In this document: positions 22,188 to 32,998 of the stretch, one piece after another
Numbering within the stretch: the stretch's first letter is position 1
How the letters are laid out: each line of letters opens with the position of its first letter
Source of the DNA: Epichloe hybrida
Taxonomy: Eukaryota > Ascomycota > Sordariomycetes > Hypocreales > Clavicipitaceae
Assembly: GCA_019022495.1 (NCBI GenBank)
Contig: JAFEKR010000023.1
Coordinates: forward strand, 496,001 to 560,000
DNA: 64,000 nt
Direction: 5' to 3'
Notes under the pieces: model-generated
What the model was told of the DNA's origin: nothing
Databases searched by the model: none
The model's input: the letters and a program-made list of their open reading frames with translations, nothing else
Translations under genes and position numbers: made by a program

Positions 22188-23958
22188 ATGGCCAGGCCTC
22201 TCACAGAAACGCGGCCGCGTCTCGAGGAGCGCACATGGCGCGAGGTAGACGACACGGGCGCCGACGGCAAGGTCGCCATCGGGCCTGGCGACGCCGCCGC
22301 CGCCGGTACTATTCCTGGATACGACGCCCATCTCGAATCGGACGCGCAAGAGACGCGGAGGGCGCTGTGGAAGGTCGATCTGTGCATCCTGCCCTTCATC
22401 GTGCTGTGCTTCTGCTTCCTCCAGTTCGACAGGACCAACATTGGGAACGCCCTGACGGATACCCTGGCCGAGGACATCCACGTCGACAACTCGGACATCA
22501 ACTTGTCGCAGACGCTGTTCACGGCGGGCTTCGTGGTGACGGAGCTGCCGTTCAACATGATCAGCAGATACATGGGGCCGGAACGGTTCCTGCCGATGAC
22601 CATGTTCGCCTGGGGAACAGTCACCTGGGCGCAGATGTTCATCAGGAACGCGGCAGGGCTGTGCGCGGCGCGCTTCTTCATCGGCGCGCTCGAGGGCGGG
22701 TACACGCCCGGGTTCGCGCTGTACATGGCCGAGTTCTACACGAACCAGGAGCTCGCGCTGCGGTTTGCCATTTTCTGGGCATCCAATGCGTTCGCCGGCG
22801 CGTTGGGGGGGCCGCTGTCGATCGGGCTGCTGTCGCTCAAGGGGCGAGGTGGTCTCCGGGGATGGCAGTGGTTGTTTCTGATTGGTACGTTGGAAGACGC
22901 TGGAAGACGCTGGAAGATCTTCTTTTCTTTTGCTGACGGATATTCTTGCCTCAAGAGGGCCTCGTCACATCTGCGCTCGGAGCCATCGCATACCTGTACC
23001 TCCCCCACAGCGCGGCGAGGCCCAAAACCTTCCTGGGCAAATCCTTGTCCCTCAACGTCTTCACCGAGAGGCAAGGGTCCATTCTGGTGACGCGCGTGAT
23101 GCGCAACGACCCGACCAAGGCTCTCCGGCGCGGCAAGCCCGCCGTGCTCCCTCGCCACATTGCCATGACGTTTGCCGACTGGCGCCTGTACGGCCATGTC
23201 CTGGCCGGCCTGCTGTCCATGGTCATGGTCGCGCCCATGAACACGTACGCCCCGTCCATCATCAAGTCGCTGGGGTTCACGCGCCTCCAGGCCAACGGCC
23301 TGAACTCGGTGGGCAGCATCTGCTCTCTGGTCCTGTCCGTGTCGCTGGCCTTGAGCAGCGACAGGTCGCGCGAGCGCGGGATGCACATCGCGGCGGGATA
23401 CCTGGTCGGCGCGGCCGGGCTGCTGTGGCTCGCCCTCGCGCCCAGCGGCGTGGGCAAATGGACGCTCTACGGTAAGATGGGAGCCCGATCGGACGAGAAG
23501 ACACGTTTGGGAAAGAAACTGATGGACGCGGGGGGGGGGGGGGGGGCACAGGGGGAGTCGTCTGGACACAGATGGGCATGGGATCCGCGCAGGCCATCAG
23601 CGCCGCGTGGCTCACGACCAAGATGGAGGATTGCAAGCGTCCCGTCGCGCTGGCCGCCTACGTCATGAGCATACAGTTGGCCAATTTCGCGGGAAACCAG
23701 CTGTTCCGCACCCAAGGTGATGTGCATCCGTCTTCTCGTGCTTCGCCTGCTTTGCCTTTTTGTTTCCCGCACATGTCCACGGTTACGTTCGTTGCTGACT
23801 GGGAGAAAGGAACAGATGCGCCGCGATACCGACCCGGTCTTGTCATTGCGGCGGCCTGCGCCGTCGCCGCCTCCGTCGTCATCTTGGCGTGGAAGTTGCT
23901 GTACCGGGTGTTTGACGGTGGTGACGGCGGGATTGGAGAGGAGAAGGGCCAAGGATGA
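22188..23958 (+). CDS. MFS transporter, Dal5-like (allantoate permease / anion:cation symporter family)
   Basis: Plasma-membrane transporter of organic anions; family members carry allantoate, nicotinate, pantothenate and similar acids. Four exons: 22188-22884, 22956-23471, 23552-23716 and 23816-23958, 506 residues, with phase-1 junctions throughout. Family marks: WKVDLCILPFIVLCFCFLQF then DRTNIGNA after TM1, ELPFNMISRYMGPERFLP and RFFIGALEGGYTPGF. Twelve helices are expected. Introns 1 and 2 carry low-complexity sequence: three copies of a TGGAAGACGC-like unit (about 22891-22917) and a 17-G run (23530-23546) 5 bp before the intron-2 acceptor. Codons are strongly GC-ended, unlike the ASST neighbour. 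The ASST/transporter/reductase group could form a small catabolic unit, but this is a guess. Confidence 0.9.
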
Positions 23959-24224
23959 GGGAGGACGGGTTCAATCTTGTTTGGTCGGCAGGGTAATAGT
24001 GCGTGGTAATCAAATTGAGATATCAGACTACACTTGGTGATTCCCCCGGTTGATTCTTGTCACCTCAGCATGGACTAGAATCTAGCTGTTCTGAACCTGC
24101 GCCGAGGATTTCGTTTCAAGCCTAATGGCGCGGTTGAACAGGGAAAGACGCCGGTTTCCAGCCCAGATACCGACCCCCTCCCCCCCGACATGAAACGCTC
24201 TTTTTTCCCCATGTCTTCAATAAC

Positions 24225-24288
24225 TCACTTCAGCGGCACCGCGTCCCGGAATAGCGTGTTCGTCATCCTGCCACCAGAGTCAGCCGAT

Positions 24289-24331
<43 letters not shown>

Positions 24332-25309
24332 GATGACCACACTTACGAAGACGGATACCGATCACCAGGGATTTCAATCTCGTTGGCATATTGCCTCAGC
24401 TCCTGGACCTCGTCACCGCTCAGCTTGATGTTGATGGCGGCCGTGTTTTCCTCGAGGTACTTGATGGTGGCCGTGCCGGGGATGGAGATGAAGTCGTCGC
24501 CCTGGGCCGCGACCCATGCAAGGCAGATTTGCGCTGGCGTGGCATCGTGCTTCTTGGCAATGGACCCGATCTTGTCCACGAGAGCCGTCACCCTGGCAAA
24601 GTTCTCGGGCGAGTTCTTGGGGACGCCCCGACGCCAGTCGTTCTCGGCCAGGTCATCGAGCGACTTGATTGCTCCGGTGAGGAGGCCGCGGCCGACGGGG
24701 CTGTAGGCGACGATGGCGATGCCCAGCTCGCGGCAGGTCTTGAGAATCTCGGTCCTTTCGGATTCAATGTCCAGGAAGAGGAGGCTGTACTCGACTTGGT
24801 ATGCTGAGATGGGGTGCACGGCGTGAGCGCGGCGGAGCGTGGCTGCGGAGCATTCGGATAGTCCAAGGTATCGAATCTTGCCCTCCCTGTTCTTGGTCAA
24901 AAGATGTCTCCCCCCCCCCCTTCCCCCGCGGTTCATGAGAACAACGGACTTGGGAGTTGAAGTGGATGGTATGGGGGAACACTCACTTCTTCAAATCGGC
25001 CATTGCCCGGACAGTGTGCTCAACGGGCGTCTTGTCGTCGATGCGATGGCAGTAGTATAGGTCTATGGTGTCGATGCCCAGCTTCTTGAGGCTCGTGTCG
25101 CAAGCTTCCTTGACCCACGCGGGGTCATTGGATATGGCCCGCGATCCATCGGGAAGGGCTCTTATGGCGAACTTGGTGGCGAGGAAGATGTCGGACCGCT
25201 TGCCGGATCGCCGGAACCATTCACCCACTCGCTCCTCGCTGCCCGTGTAGATGTCGGCCGTGTCCCAGAATCGCTCACCAATCTCGTGGGCCCTGTCGAA
25301 CTCGGCCAC
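24225..25309 (-). CDS. Aldo-keto reductase, 5'-truncated at the junction with RIO1
   Basis: NADPH-dependent reductase of the AKR superfamily. Exons: 25309-24987 (partial), 24886-24347 and 24267-24225, 301 residues plus missing N-terminus; GTGAGT/CAG and GTAAGT/CAG junctions keep phase. The catalytic tetrad is present: D and Y in FWDTADIY, K in FLATKF, H in YYCHRID. The C-terminal cofactor segment is [15 protein letters not shown]. The first strand and glycine-rich N-terminus, about 40-45 residues, are absent. The frame begins at [16 protein letters not shown] without an ATG, and a TGA lies two codons upstream. A splice acceptor (GAAG) exists there, but no upstream exon was found, because the sequence beyond is RIO1 coding. 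Intron 2 contains a CA/TG microsatellite (24291-24328). Either a real 5' deletion or an assembly join. Confidence 0.85.
24291..24328. repeat. (AC)n microsatellite in aldo-keto reductase intron
   Basis: About 19 dinucleotide units of AC on the plus strand inside the last intron of the reductase. Likely length-variable between strains. Confidence 0.95.
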
Positions 25310-25325
25310 CCTTCACATACACGGC
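25300..25325. other. Junction where two divergent genes both lose their 5' ends
   Basis: To the left the minus strand encodes the reductase up to [11 protein letters not shown]. To the right the plus strand encodes the RIO1 N-terminal region from about FTYTANQGYVEPAQ. No ATG in frame for either gene lies in the few bases between, and no promoter or 5' UTR separates them. The RIO1 frame stays open leftward for at least 130 bp through antisense reductase sequence without a Met codon. Confidence 0.75.
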
Positions 25326-27011
25326 CAACCAAGGCTACGTCGAACCCGCGCAAGAAGATGCCTCCCAAGTGCGCACGCCCCGCGGTGCCCCTCATTTAGA
25401 AGACCACAACGAAGACGAAGACGAAGACGACCTAGACGACATTTTTCAAGATGCCGACGAGGAAGAATGGGCAGAAGACGCGAGGGAACTGACCAAAACG
25501 TATAATCGCCAGCGCCAACTTCACGACAACACCGACGGAGGCACTGCTCTCCCCCGCTCGAATCAGCAGAAGCCCACGGCAAACACATTTGCCAGTGTGG
25601 ACGACCAAGTAGCTACTCTGTCGAAACACGCTGCCAAGATTCGCCTCGATTCTGTCAAGCGAGGCGAAGAGAAGGACAAGGACAAGGCCGACCGCGCCAC
25701 GAGCGAACAGGTGCTGGATCAACGCACTCGCATGATCTTGTTGCAAATGATCAACCGTGGGTTCGTGAGCGAGGTCCATGGCGCCATCAGCACCGGAAAG
25801 GAAGCCAACGTCTACGGCGCCATATTAGTAGACGAAAAGACGGGAGATGTGATACAAAAGGCCATCAAGGTCTACAAAACAGCCATCCTCGTCTTCAAGG
25901 ATCGAGAGAGATATATCACTGGCGAGCACCGATTCAAAGGTGGCTTTGACAAGGGCAACAACCGCAAGATGGTCAAGCTTTGGGCGGAGAAGGAGTTCCG
26001 AAACCTGCGAAGAATCTATAATGCCGGCATTCCCTGCCCGGAACCCATTTCCTTGAAGTTGCACGTTCTTGTCATGGGATTTCTGGGTGATAGGAAGGGC
26101 TGGGCGTATCCCCGACTTCGTGATGCCGTCCTGACAGGAGACGATGTGGAGCAGCAGTGGAGGAGTCTGTACCTGCAGCTTCTAGGTATCATGCGCAAGA
26201 TGTTCCAGGTTTGTCGGCTAGTGCACGCCGATTTGAGCGAGTACAACATTCTCTACCACAAAGGTGTACTGTACATCATTGATGTGTCTCAAAGTGTGGA
26301 GCCCGACCATCCCCGGTCCCTAGAGTTTCTGCGGATGGACATCAAGAACGTGGGCGACTTCTTCCGGCGCAAGGGCGTAGACACACTGTCTGACCGCGCC
26401 ATCTTCAACTTCATCACGGCCGCCGAGGGACCCACAGAAGAACCTGGCGTCGGCGATTCGCTCGAAAAGTTGTATGAAACACGCGAAAATGCTGCTGATG
26501 GTGACGACGAAGCAGCTGCCGAGTTCGAAGTTGATAACCAAGTTTTCCGAAACCAGTATATCCCTCAAACGCTAGAACAAGTCTACAACATGGAAAAAGA
26601 TGCCCAGAAGCTCAGCCAAGGCGAGGGCAACGAGTTGGTCTACAAGAATCTTCTGGCAGACCAGGTCGTTCAACCCACGGCCCAGGGCGAACAGGGAGAA
26701 GAATCATCAGACTCAGAGGATGATTCCGATGACGGCGCCAGCCTATCCAGCGGAGAGTCTGGTGACGAGAGTCGATTTGAAAAGGGTACCCCTAGAGGTC
26801 GTAAATTTCAAGACAAGGATGAAAAGAAGGTTCGCATACACATGTCTCCCTCTGTAGTATCATGCTACGCCGTGTCATTACGACCGTGCTAACCCAGCAA
26901 CAGCAACACAAGCAGGAGGTGAAAGAAGCCAAGCGTGAAAAGCGCAAGACAAAGATGCCCAAGCACTTGAAGAAGAAGCTTGTTTCGAGTACCTCGAGAC
27001 GTAAGAAGTAA
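25312..27011 (+). CDS. rio1: RIO1-type atypical protein kinase, start codon missing
   Basis: Atypical Ser kinase/ATPase needed for final 40S ribosomal subunit maturation; essential in yeast. Two exons: 25312-26829 and 26904-27011, about 541 residues as seen. Acidic N-terminus (DHNEDEDEDDLDDIF). ATP-binding STGKEANVYGA, catalytic LVHADLSEYNILYH and metal-binding IIDVSQSVEPDHP are all intact. The tail is acidic (SSDSEDDSDDG), then basic (KEAKREKRKTKMPKHLKKK), the normal RIO1 order. The single intron has an unusual GTTCGC donor, but it is needed to reach the basic tail; the acceptor is AACAG (or CCCAG six bases earlier). The initiating Met and first few residues are missing because homologous sequence stops at the junction near 25.31 kb. 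Confidence 0.9.
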
Positions 27012-27575
27012 GAGGTTCAATGACTGAACAAGAAAAAAAATAAGAGACAGAAATGATTGTGTTCCAGTCCGCGGCGATTGACTTGCAAAGTAACACGACG
27101 CTCCAGCCAACGAATAGAGAAAGAAATTCCGCGTCATGCTTTGATGACGATTTTTAATTGATGGGCTTGATGTGAAGCCCCCCAGTCGGATGATGAGCAT
27201 TGATTGTCGTACCGTACCTACTTTGGGAGTGTTTATCGCCTGTTCAAGCAGGCGTGTAACCTCTTGAATTGTGTGTGTGCGATCTGATTCGCTGTCCTCA
27301 TAGGAGGCGAAACGGATGATCAAAGAGAGCCCTGACGACTATATATGAAAGATTGATGGTCAAAAAAAAATGGAAACTTCTTTTCGTGGTTGCGATGGAG
27401 CACATGACTTGAATTCCGTGCTCCCAACTCTGACCAAGTGGTGGTGCTTATGTGAAGACACAATAAAACGTAGAAGCGCCCGCTCCAAAACAAAGCGATA
27501 CCAACCCCGTCGGATACATTTCAGATCCACGTTTCAATAAAACACTGTCGCTAAATCAAATCCACCACGTCGTTA
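27012..27575. other. Convergent 3' flanks of RIO1 and a Zn2Cys6 gene
   Basis: 564 bp with no gene. It contains a 9-A run (27362-27370) and ordinary 3' UTR-like sequence. Confidence 0.5.
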
Positions 27576-30176
27576 CTAGAAGTAAAATTGCTGTTGCGGT
27601 TGCCCAGGCGGTGGCTGGGGGATAAAGTCAAAGTTCATTGCGTCCACGCTGGCGCCCCAAGGATCGGGGGATTCTACAGTACCGTCAGTCAGCAATGGCG
27701 AGTCGATATCGAGTCAAGTCGAATGGGATTTCAACACATACCACCCCAGATGGAGTCGTACAGGTCCATGGGTGCCATGAACTGCGTCTGATCAGCCGTC
27801 AAGCCCGGCGGGCCATCAACCATGTTGACTGGAAGTGGTTGAGCGTACGGCAGCCTGTTCCTGTTGTTAGATGGGGGGTTTGAGCTCCTGCGGTGCTCCC
27901 GCGGACCATGCATGTGCTGCTGGCTGTGTGAACTTGCCCTGAAAAGTCTTGCAACGAGGCACCATTTTGCAGCTCAGCCATGGCGAGCGCGGCATCTTTA
28001 TGAGCATCGCTGCTGGGCAGGCCACCTTGGATCTGAGGATGGAGATGCGACGCGTTCTGGGTGCCCGTCGCGAATGGAGGCAAAGGCGTCCGTGTACCGC
28101 TTTCTCCGGCAGAAGAGCCGCCCTCGCGGTTGAGGGCCGACCCTACGACGGTGCCGTGCTCGTAGATGTTTCTGAGCGCAGTGAGTGCTCGCCAGAGCGG
28201 GCCGGATAGTTCGATGTCCTTTTCGCTTACTGCAATGTGAGGTTCGGGCGAAGTTGCTTCCTTTGCTGCTGTCGCAGAAAGGGCAGCGATCAAGTCTCGT
28301 TGCAGCTGTCGAATTTCCGGGTCAGTCTTGGTCTCGCACAGGATGCACAAGAGAAGAGCTGACGAGAGTCCGTGATATGTGAATGCCCAGCTTCGGGTGG
28401 GAATCACGGACAGTTGATGCATGGCCAGAAACATTCGAACCGTCTCGGTCAGGTTCTCCTTGCATCGGTCTGCCAGTTCCTTCTTCTGCCTGGGATCGAA
28501 ATCACAGGTGCGCTTCAGCGCTGGGCGACAAGCGACCGATATGACAAAGGACGTGTGAAGCCGGATGGCGAAATACTGGAGGCGATGCAGCGCCGTTTTA
28601 CACTTGTCCCTGTCTTGCATATGTGGCAAGGACCGCCGACGGAGGTTTTCGACAGCCTCACAATTGTCCACAATCTGGCCATATGAGGACGTAAAGGTGG
28701 CGTCGGGATTCAGACGTCGCGAACATATCTCAATGAGATGGTACATCATTTCCAAGTAGGTATGCGTGCCAGCTGCTGCCTCCAGACTGACGGGTATTTC
28801 GCAACTGGGAAAATTGGTCATTGGGCACCTGGGGGGAGTTTGTCAGATTCAGCATGGGCGAGAAAAAAAAAAGAAAAAAAAAAAAAAAAAAGAAAAAAAA
28901 AAGAAAAAAAAGAAAAAAAAGAAAAAAAATGCAAGCCGCGCTTACCGATCGAATGAGAGGGATGTGAGAGTGTCATGCCAGACACATGTCCACCATAGCT
29001 TTCTTCGAATCATTTCCTTTGCTTTGGCGTCTGGCGAAAGACTGTCACGTCCCTCCAAGCTGGCCGTTGCGCGATGCAGACCCAGAGACTGTGCTAAGCG
29101 ACATGTGAGCCCTGTCAATGCCCAGGAAGCTTCTGCCTTCATATCGTTCAGAAGAACAAACCCCGTCAGAAGCAATGCTTGAATGGAGTCAAACGAGGGC
29201 CTGATGGTTTTAGCACGAAACCTCACACAATCCCGACAGCGCGTGGTGAACATACCTCAGTAAGAAATTGCCAAGCCGTAGGAAATGAAACGAGATTTGT
29301 ATGTATTTTTGTGAATCACGAGTTCGGACATGATACGGCGATTCGTGGTATTGAGAGCCGACCGCCAAGACTGCGAAGAGAATGGCAAGCCAGGACGCAG
29401 TTACTGGCCGAGAGGACCGGACAGAGCTGGAGGCGTTGCGGGACCGGTCTTCAAGATATATCATGAGTTTCGATTCAAAATCATCAATGTCGTATACAAA
29501 ACCCCAGAATGGCTGGGGGATCTCCTTGTACGTGCGAAATAGCCTGTTTGGGTGTTAATAAATGACGCGGGAAGCATGCATGGGAAATGTCTTGCCCACG
29601 TACTTGATGACTTCTCGATCAGACGGCAATTCGGCCGATATATCCTGTGCCAGTTTGTGCAGATGCAGCGAAGACATGAGAGGAAATGGTGCAGAAGTAT
29701 CTAGACCGAGAATCGATCGCATGTCCCGCCGAAGATCAACATTGTCATTCTTCTCAATGGGCGAAGATTGCTCTCGGAGCAAAGCCGGAATGCTGTTCTG
29801 GCCCAGATAACGGTCTCCCACAGATTCGCTTTCATCGAGAGTAGTCGATATGCCTACCAAGCCATTGTGAGAAAATAAACATGGTGCCCATGAATACTGA
29901 CAACAGCCACATACCTATGGCCCGTGGCCAGCTGTCCCCGCGTTCGGACTTTCGGCTTTCGTCTTGACAATCGGAAAACGAACGCGCCCGCTTTCGGGAT
30001 AGACCATTCTGACCATTCTGGGTAGGAGGTGCATTCTTATTCGCCGAAGCGCGGTTGGGCTTGTAAGAGCAGAGTTGGGGATGTTCTCTTCTGACGCAAT
30101 TCTCGCATGGCTGCTTGTTGTCGCATTTCACCTTGCGCTGCCGGCAGGGCCAGCATGCAGTGCCTGTGAGTTTCAT
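27576..30176 (-). CDS. Zn2Cys6 transcription factor, seven exons including a GC-AG intron
   Basis: Regulator of 718 residues. Exons: 30176-29915, 29853-29604, 29543-29256, 29200-28946, 28828-27938, 27854-27742 and 27673-27576; all phases agree and the sum is a multiple of three. The zinc cluster is C8-X2-C11-X6-C18-X5-C24-X2-C27-X8-C36 (TACWPCRQRKVKCDNKQPC). The central fungal_trans region includes SWALTGLTCRLAQSLGLHR and RRKLWWTCVWHD. The C-terminus PPPGQPQQQFYF is Gln/Pro-rich. The intron 27855-27937 has a GCAAGT donor, the canonical GC-type consensus, with a CTAAC branch; without it the C-terminus is out of frame. The intron 28829-28945 contains a nearly pure T-rich tract on the coding strand. 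No pathway neighbour identifies its targets. Confidence 0.88.
28861..28929. repeat. A-rich homopurine tract inside an intron
   Basis: Almost 70 bp of A runs broken by single G on the plus strand, giving a T-rich tract on the coding strand of the intron. It creates an accidental Lys-rich plus-strand frame. Confidence 0.9.
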
Positions 30177-31950
30177 TTAGCCACGCAGACAAATCTTGTG
30201 CCCGCCCGAGGAGCCGAGGGGCGGATAGCCATCATGATGAGTGCAACGTACCATATCTTACTTTGCGATGCGAGTGAATGATGCGACTTGCCTCCTCGGG
30301 AGTCAGCTCTTCAATGGGAAATGTCTCGTCTGGTTCGGCAGACTTGGTCATGGCGCAGGCGACCCGATGACGATTTGTCACGCGCGCACAGTGCCCCGAA
30401 GTGAGTAAAGGTGCCATCTGTTGGGTGTTGAGGATATTCATATGTAGCCTCACATCGTGGCCTCAGATATCAGGCATCACTCTCGTCATCCTCGATTCGT
30501 TTGACGATGCGGCTTCCTGTCTTCCGTTTCGTTATCGCGTTTCATGGTAGGCTTCGTTTGAAGACCTAGATTCATTGGATGAATAGATTTGGAGCTCGTA
30601 ATAAGCTTCCGTTTCCCTTGCTAGATACTGGAATTCCTAGATAGCAAATCCACATATCTTCTTCTCTTTCCCGTCGCTCTTTGCTCCCATTTCACTCCAC
30701 AGTTCGAATGTGACGATTTCGAAGCACTGTGTAATAACTTTTTGTGCAACTTTGCGTGGCCGGGGCCGGGGCCGGGGCGGGAAAGATGCCCCCTCACAAA
30801 AGTCGACCCGGTCGATCCCATCAGAGCTCGAGCTTGGCAGACGACGCTGACAAGGATCCATCAGTTGATTTCCAGTTGCTCGGAGTACTTCTCCATGGTT
30901 GCGCCGTGCGCCAGGACTTCTTGTTCCGGGTCCCCGAGGACGGGGAGGGAGCCGGAGCAGGACGGACGGGTTGGCGGCCGTTCCATTTGCTAATGTTAAG
31001 CTTCCTTCACTTTATCCGTGTTTCCTCGCTAGATCTCGTTACCTTGCTTGTCCCCAAGGAACCACGGTTCGGTAGTACCAGTACACCGCTGGGGTCTTGG
31101 CACACCCAAACGGATTGAATACTCCGTACTCGGTACAATGTGTCACATCATGCGCAGTCGTTCATTCATGGTTGGGGCCGCCCGTGTGCGTTAACCGTGT
31201 GCGTTAACCGTGTGCGTTAACCGTGTGCGTTCGCGAGAATGTTCGCGAGCCATGCATGTGCCATGTGCCGAACAGCCAGGCCGTTCCGGACTGTTTTGTC
31301 CGGATTCGTTTCCATCAAGCCATCCGCAACCTTGGAATCTACATAGGTGTACTCTGTACGGGCGTACTAATAGTGCATCATATACACTGTGTGTTCTTGT
31401 GGAATCTGCCCATGTAAGCTAGGTATGTACAGTGAAGCACCAGGGCCTCCCCCTCCTCTACATGTCAGAAAAAAACAAAAGTTCATGACGAGGAACCTTC
31501 TCGAGAAAGTGATTCGACTAAAGTGATTCGACTAGAATCCTTTCTCCTCTACTCCTCCCCTTTACTGCTACACTGAGCTTTTAGGTTCTGGTCATAGTTC
31601 ATCAGTCCTAGAAACATCATTGCTCCAACCAGCATCCGATTTCTCCAACTCGTCAAGACATACGATCGCTGCCGTATTACGACGTGAGTTTGACAGTCCA
31701 TAGTGCGACCATCTGAAACCTGCTCCCTTTTTGTCGAAAAAAAAGCAAAAAAAAAACAAAAAAAAACAAAAAAACGTCAACTACGACAACGACAACCAAC
31801 ACGGATCTTGACCTCCACCCACCCGTAAGAAGGAAGAATAGACAAATGGTATGCAATTCAATTAAACAACTATTTCACTGTCGTCAACGATTCTAGCTGT
31901 CATTGTGCAGTGCTTGGAAACCCCAAACTACATCGACACTATAAGCTCGA
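30177..31950. promoter_or_regulatory. Divergent intergenic region between Zn2Cys6 and bZIP genes, with a 13-bp tandem repeat
   Basis: 1.77 kb, no gene supported. It contains three GGGGCC-type units (about 30760-30780), a tandem array of a 13-bp unit (31183-31231), an acTCCGTACtcggt palindrome-like stretch near 31120 and A-rich tracts interrupted by C (31736-31773) close to the bZIP start. A small 5' UTR exon of the bZIP gene is possible near 31855 (ATGGTATGC), but it does not open a usable frame. Confidence 0.5.
31183..31231. repeat. 13-bp tandem repeat, 3.8 copies
   Basis: Perfect copies of the unit CGTGTGCGTTAAC at 31183, 31196 and 31209, then a partial fourth copy ending at 31231. Each copy carries a GTTAAC palindrome. 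Confidence 0.95.
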
Positions 31951-32998
31951 GTGGAGACGCATGCGTATATTATGTTGACTGCCAATCTCACACTTGGCCA
32001 GATCCCAGGTGAAAGACCTGATGCCGACGAATCCTTGATCTTGGAGTCAGGAGCCGATTCCTTCTTAAACTCGCCTGGAAAGTGCATGTTTGGCCATGAT
32101 ACCACCGAGCCGAAATATCCGGACCTTTCAACAGGGCTTGATGATCAACCACAGTTTACCTACGGTGGCACAGACTCGTACTCTTTCAATCCCTCCTTTT
32201 CATCAACGCCAGACTCAATTCCGTCAACCACTCAGATTAGCAATACACCACAACAGCCTCGCAGCAAGACATTGCCGACGACTCAGTCGTCCGAAAGCCG
32301 TCCGAAATCTCCTCCGCCGCCACCGAGGCAAGAAAAGTCGAAACGAAAAGCAAGCAAGCGGAAAGAAACTTTGGAAAAAAGAGAGACAACCGCCGCTACC
32401 AAGACACGTCGGCAACCGGAACGCGAGTCAACAAGGTCAACGAGGACCGAGGAAGTCAAGAAACCCACTCGTCGCGCACGATCGCTAGAACGAAATCGAG
32501 TCGCTGCCTCGAAGTGCCGGAGGCGCAAAAAGGCATGGACTGAGAAGCTTGAGGAGAAAAGGTCTGACTTGGAAGCGATGCATGGCGAGCTTCATTCTCA
32601 ATACCTGAGTCTACTACACGAGTCTTGCACTCTGAAAAACCATCTTATAACCCACGCTGGGTGTCATGACCCCAACATTGATGCGTGGATCAATAATGAA
32701 GCCTCGAAATTCGTCAGGAGATTGAGTGGAGAGAATCCCCAGAGACCAAGGAGTCTGCAATCTTTGCCAAGTCTGGGTGAGTATGGCCTCGTTTGCTTGT
32801 CCTCTATCAATCCTTGGTCTTGCAACGATGGATTTTTAACAGCCTCGTGCAGACAACAATTCAACATGGCCATCGTCTGCAAACAGCCACTACACTGGCC
32901 TTTCTGAAAGCTCACTAGCATTGGAAGGGAACGATTCGAACCAAGAGGATGCGGCGGACGACAACTTTGACGAAATTTTTGGCGATGAAATGTTCTGA
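31951..32998 (+). CDS. bZIP transcription factor, ATF/CREB-like basic region
   Basis: DNA-binding regulator of CRE-type sites. Two exons: 31951-32776 and 32853-32998, 323 residues (316 if the Met at 31972 is used). A GTGAGT donor and GTGCAG acceptor with matching phase replace the unspliced tail by a Ser/Asp-rich C-terminus ending DDNFDEIFGDEMF. The basic region is N182-R-V-A-A-S-K-C-R190 within LERNRVAASKCRRRKKAW, the ATF/CREB signature. The following zipper is weak (SDLEAMHGELHSQYLSLL). A Ser/Thr/Pro- and Lys/Arg-rich linker precedes it (about 95-175). It is the last ordinary gene before the AT-rich block and the NRPS 3.2 kb away, and could be its regulator (inference). Confidence 0.9.

Noticed and set aside
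25358..25360. ATG just inside the RIO1 region as its start
   Set aside because: Not in the RIO1 reading frame.
28766..29182. Lys-rich plus-strand protein
   Set aside because: Product of an A-rich intronic tract in a minus-strand gene.
31855..31910. ATG followed by a GT donor as a first exon of the bZIP gene
   Set aside because: The following acceptor leads to a stop within a few codons; at most a 5' UTR intron.
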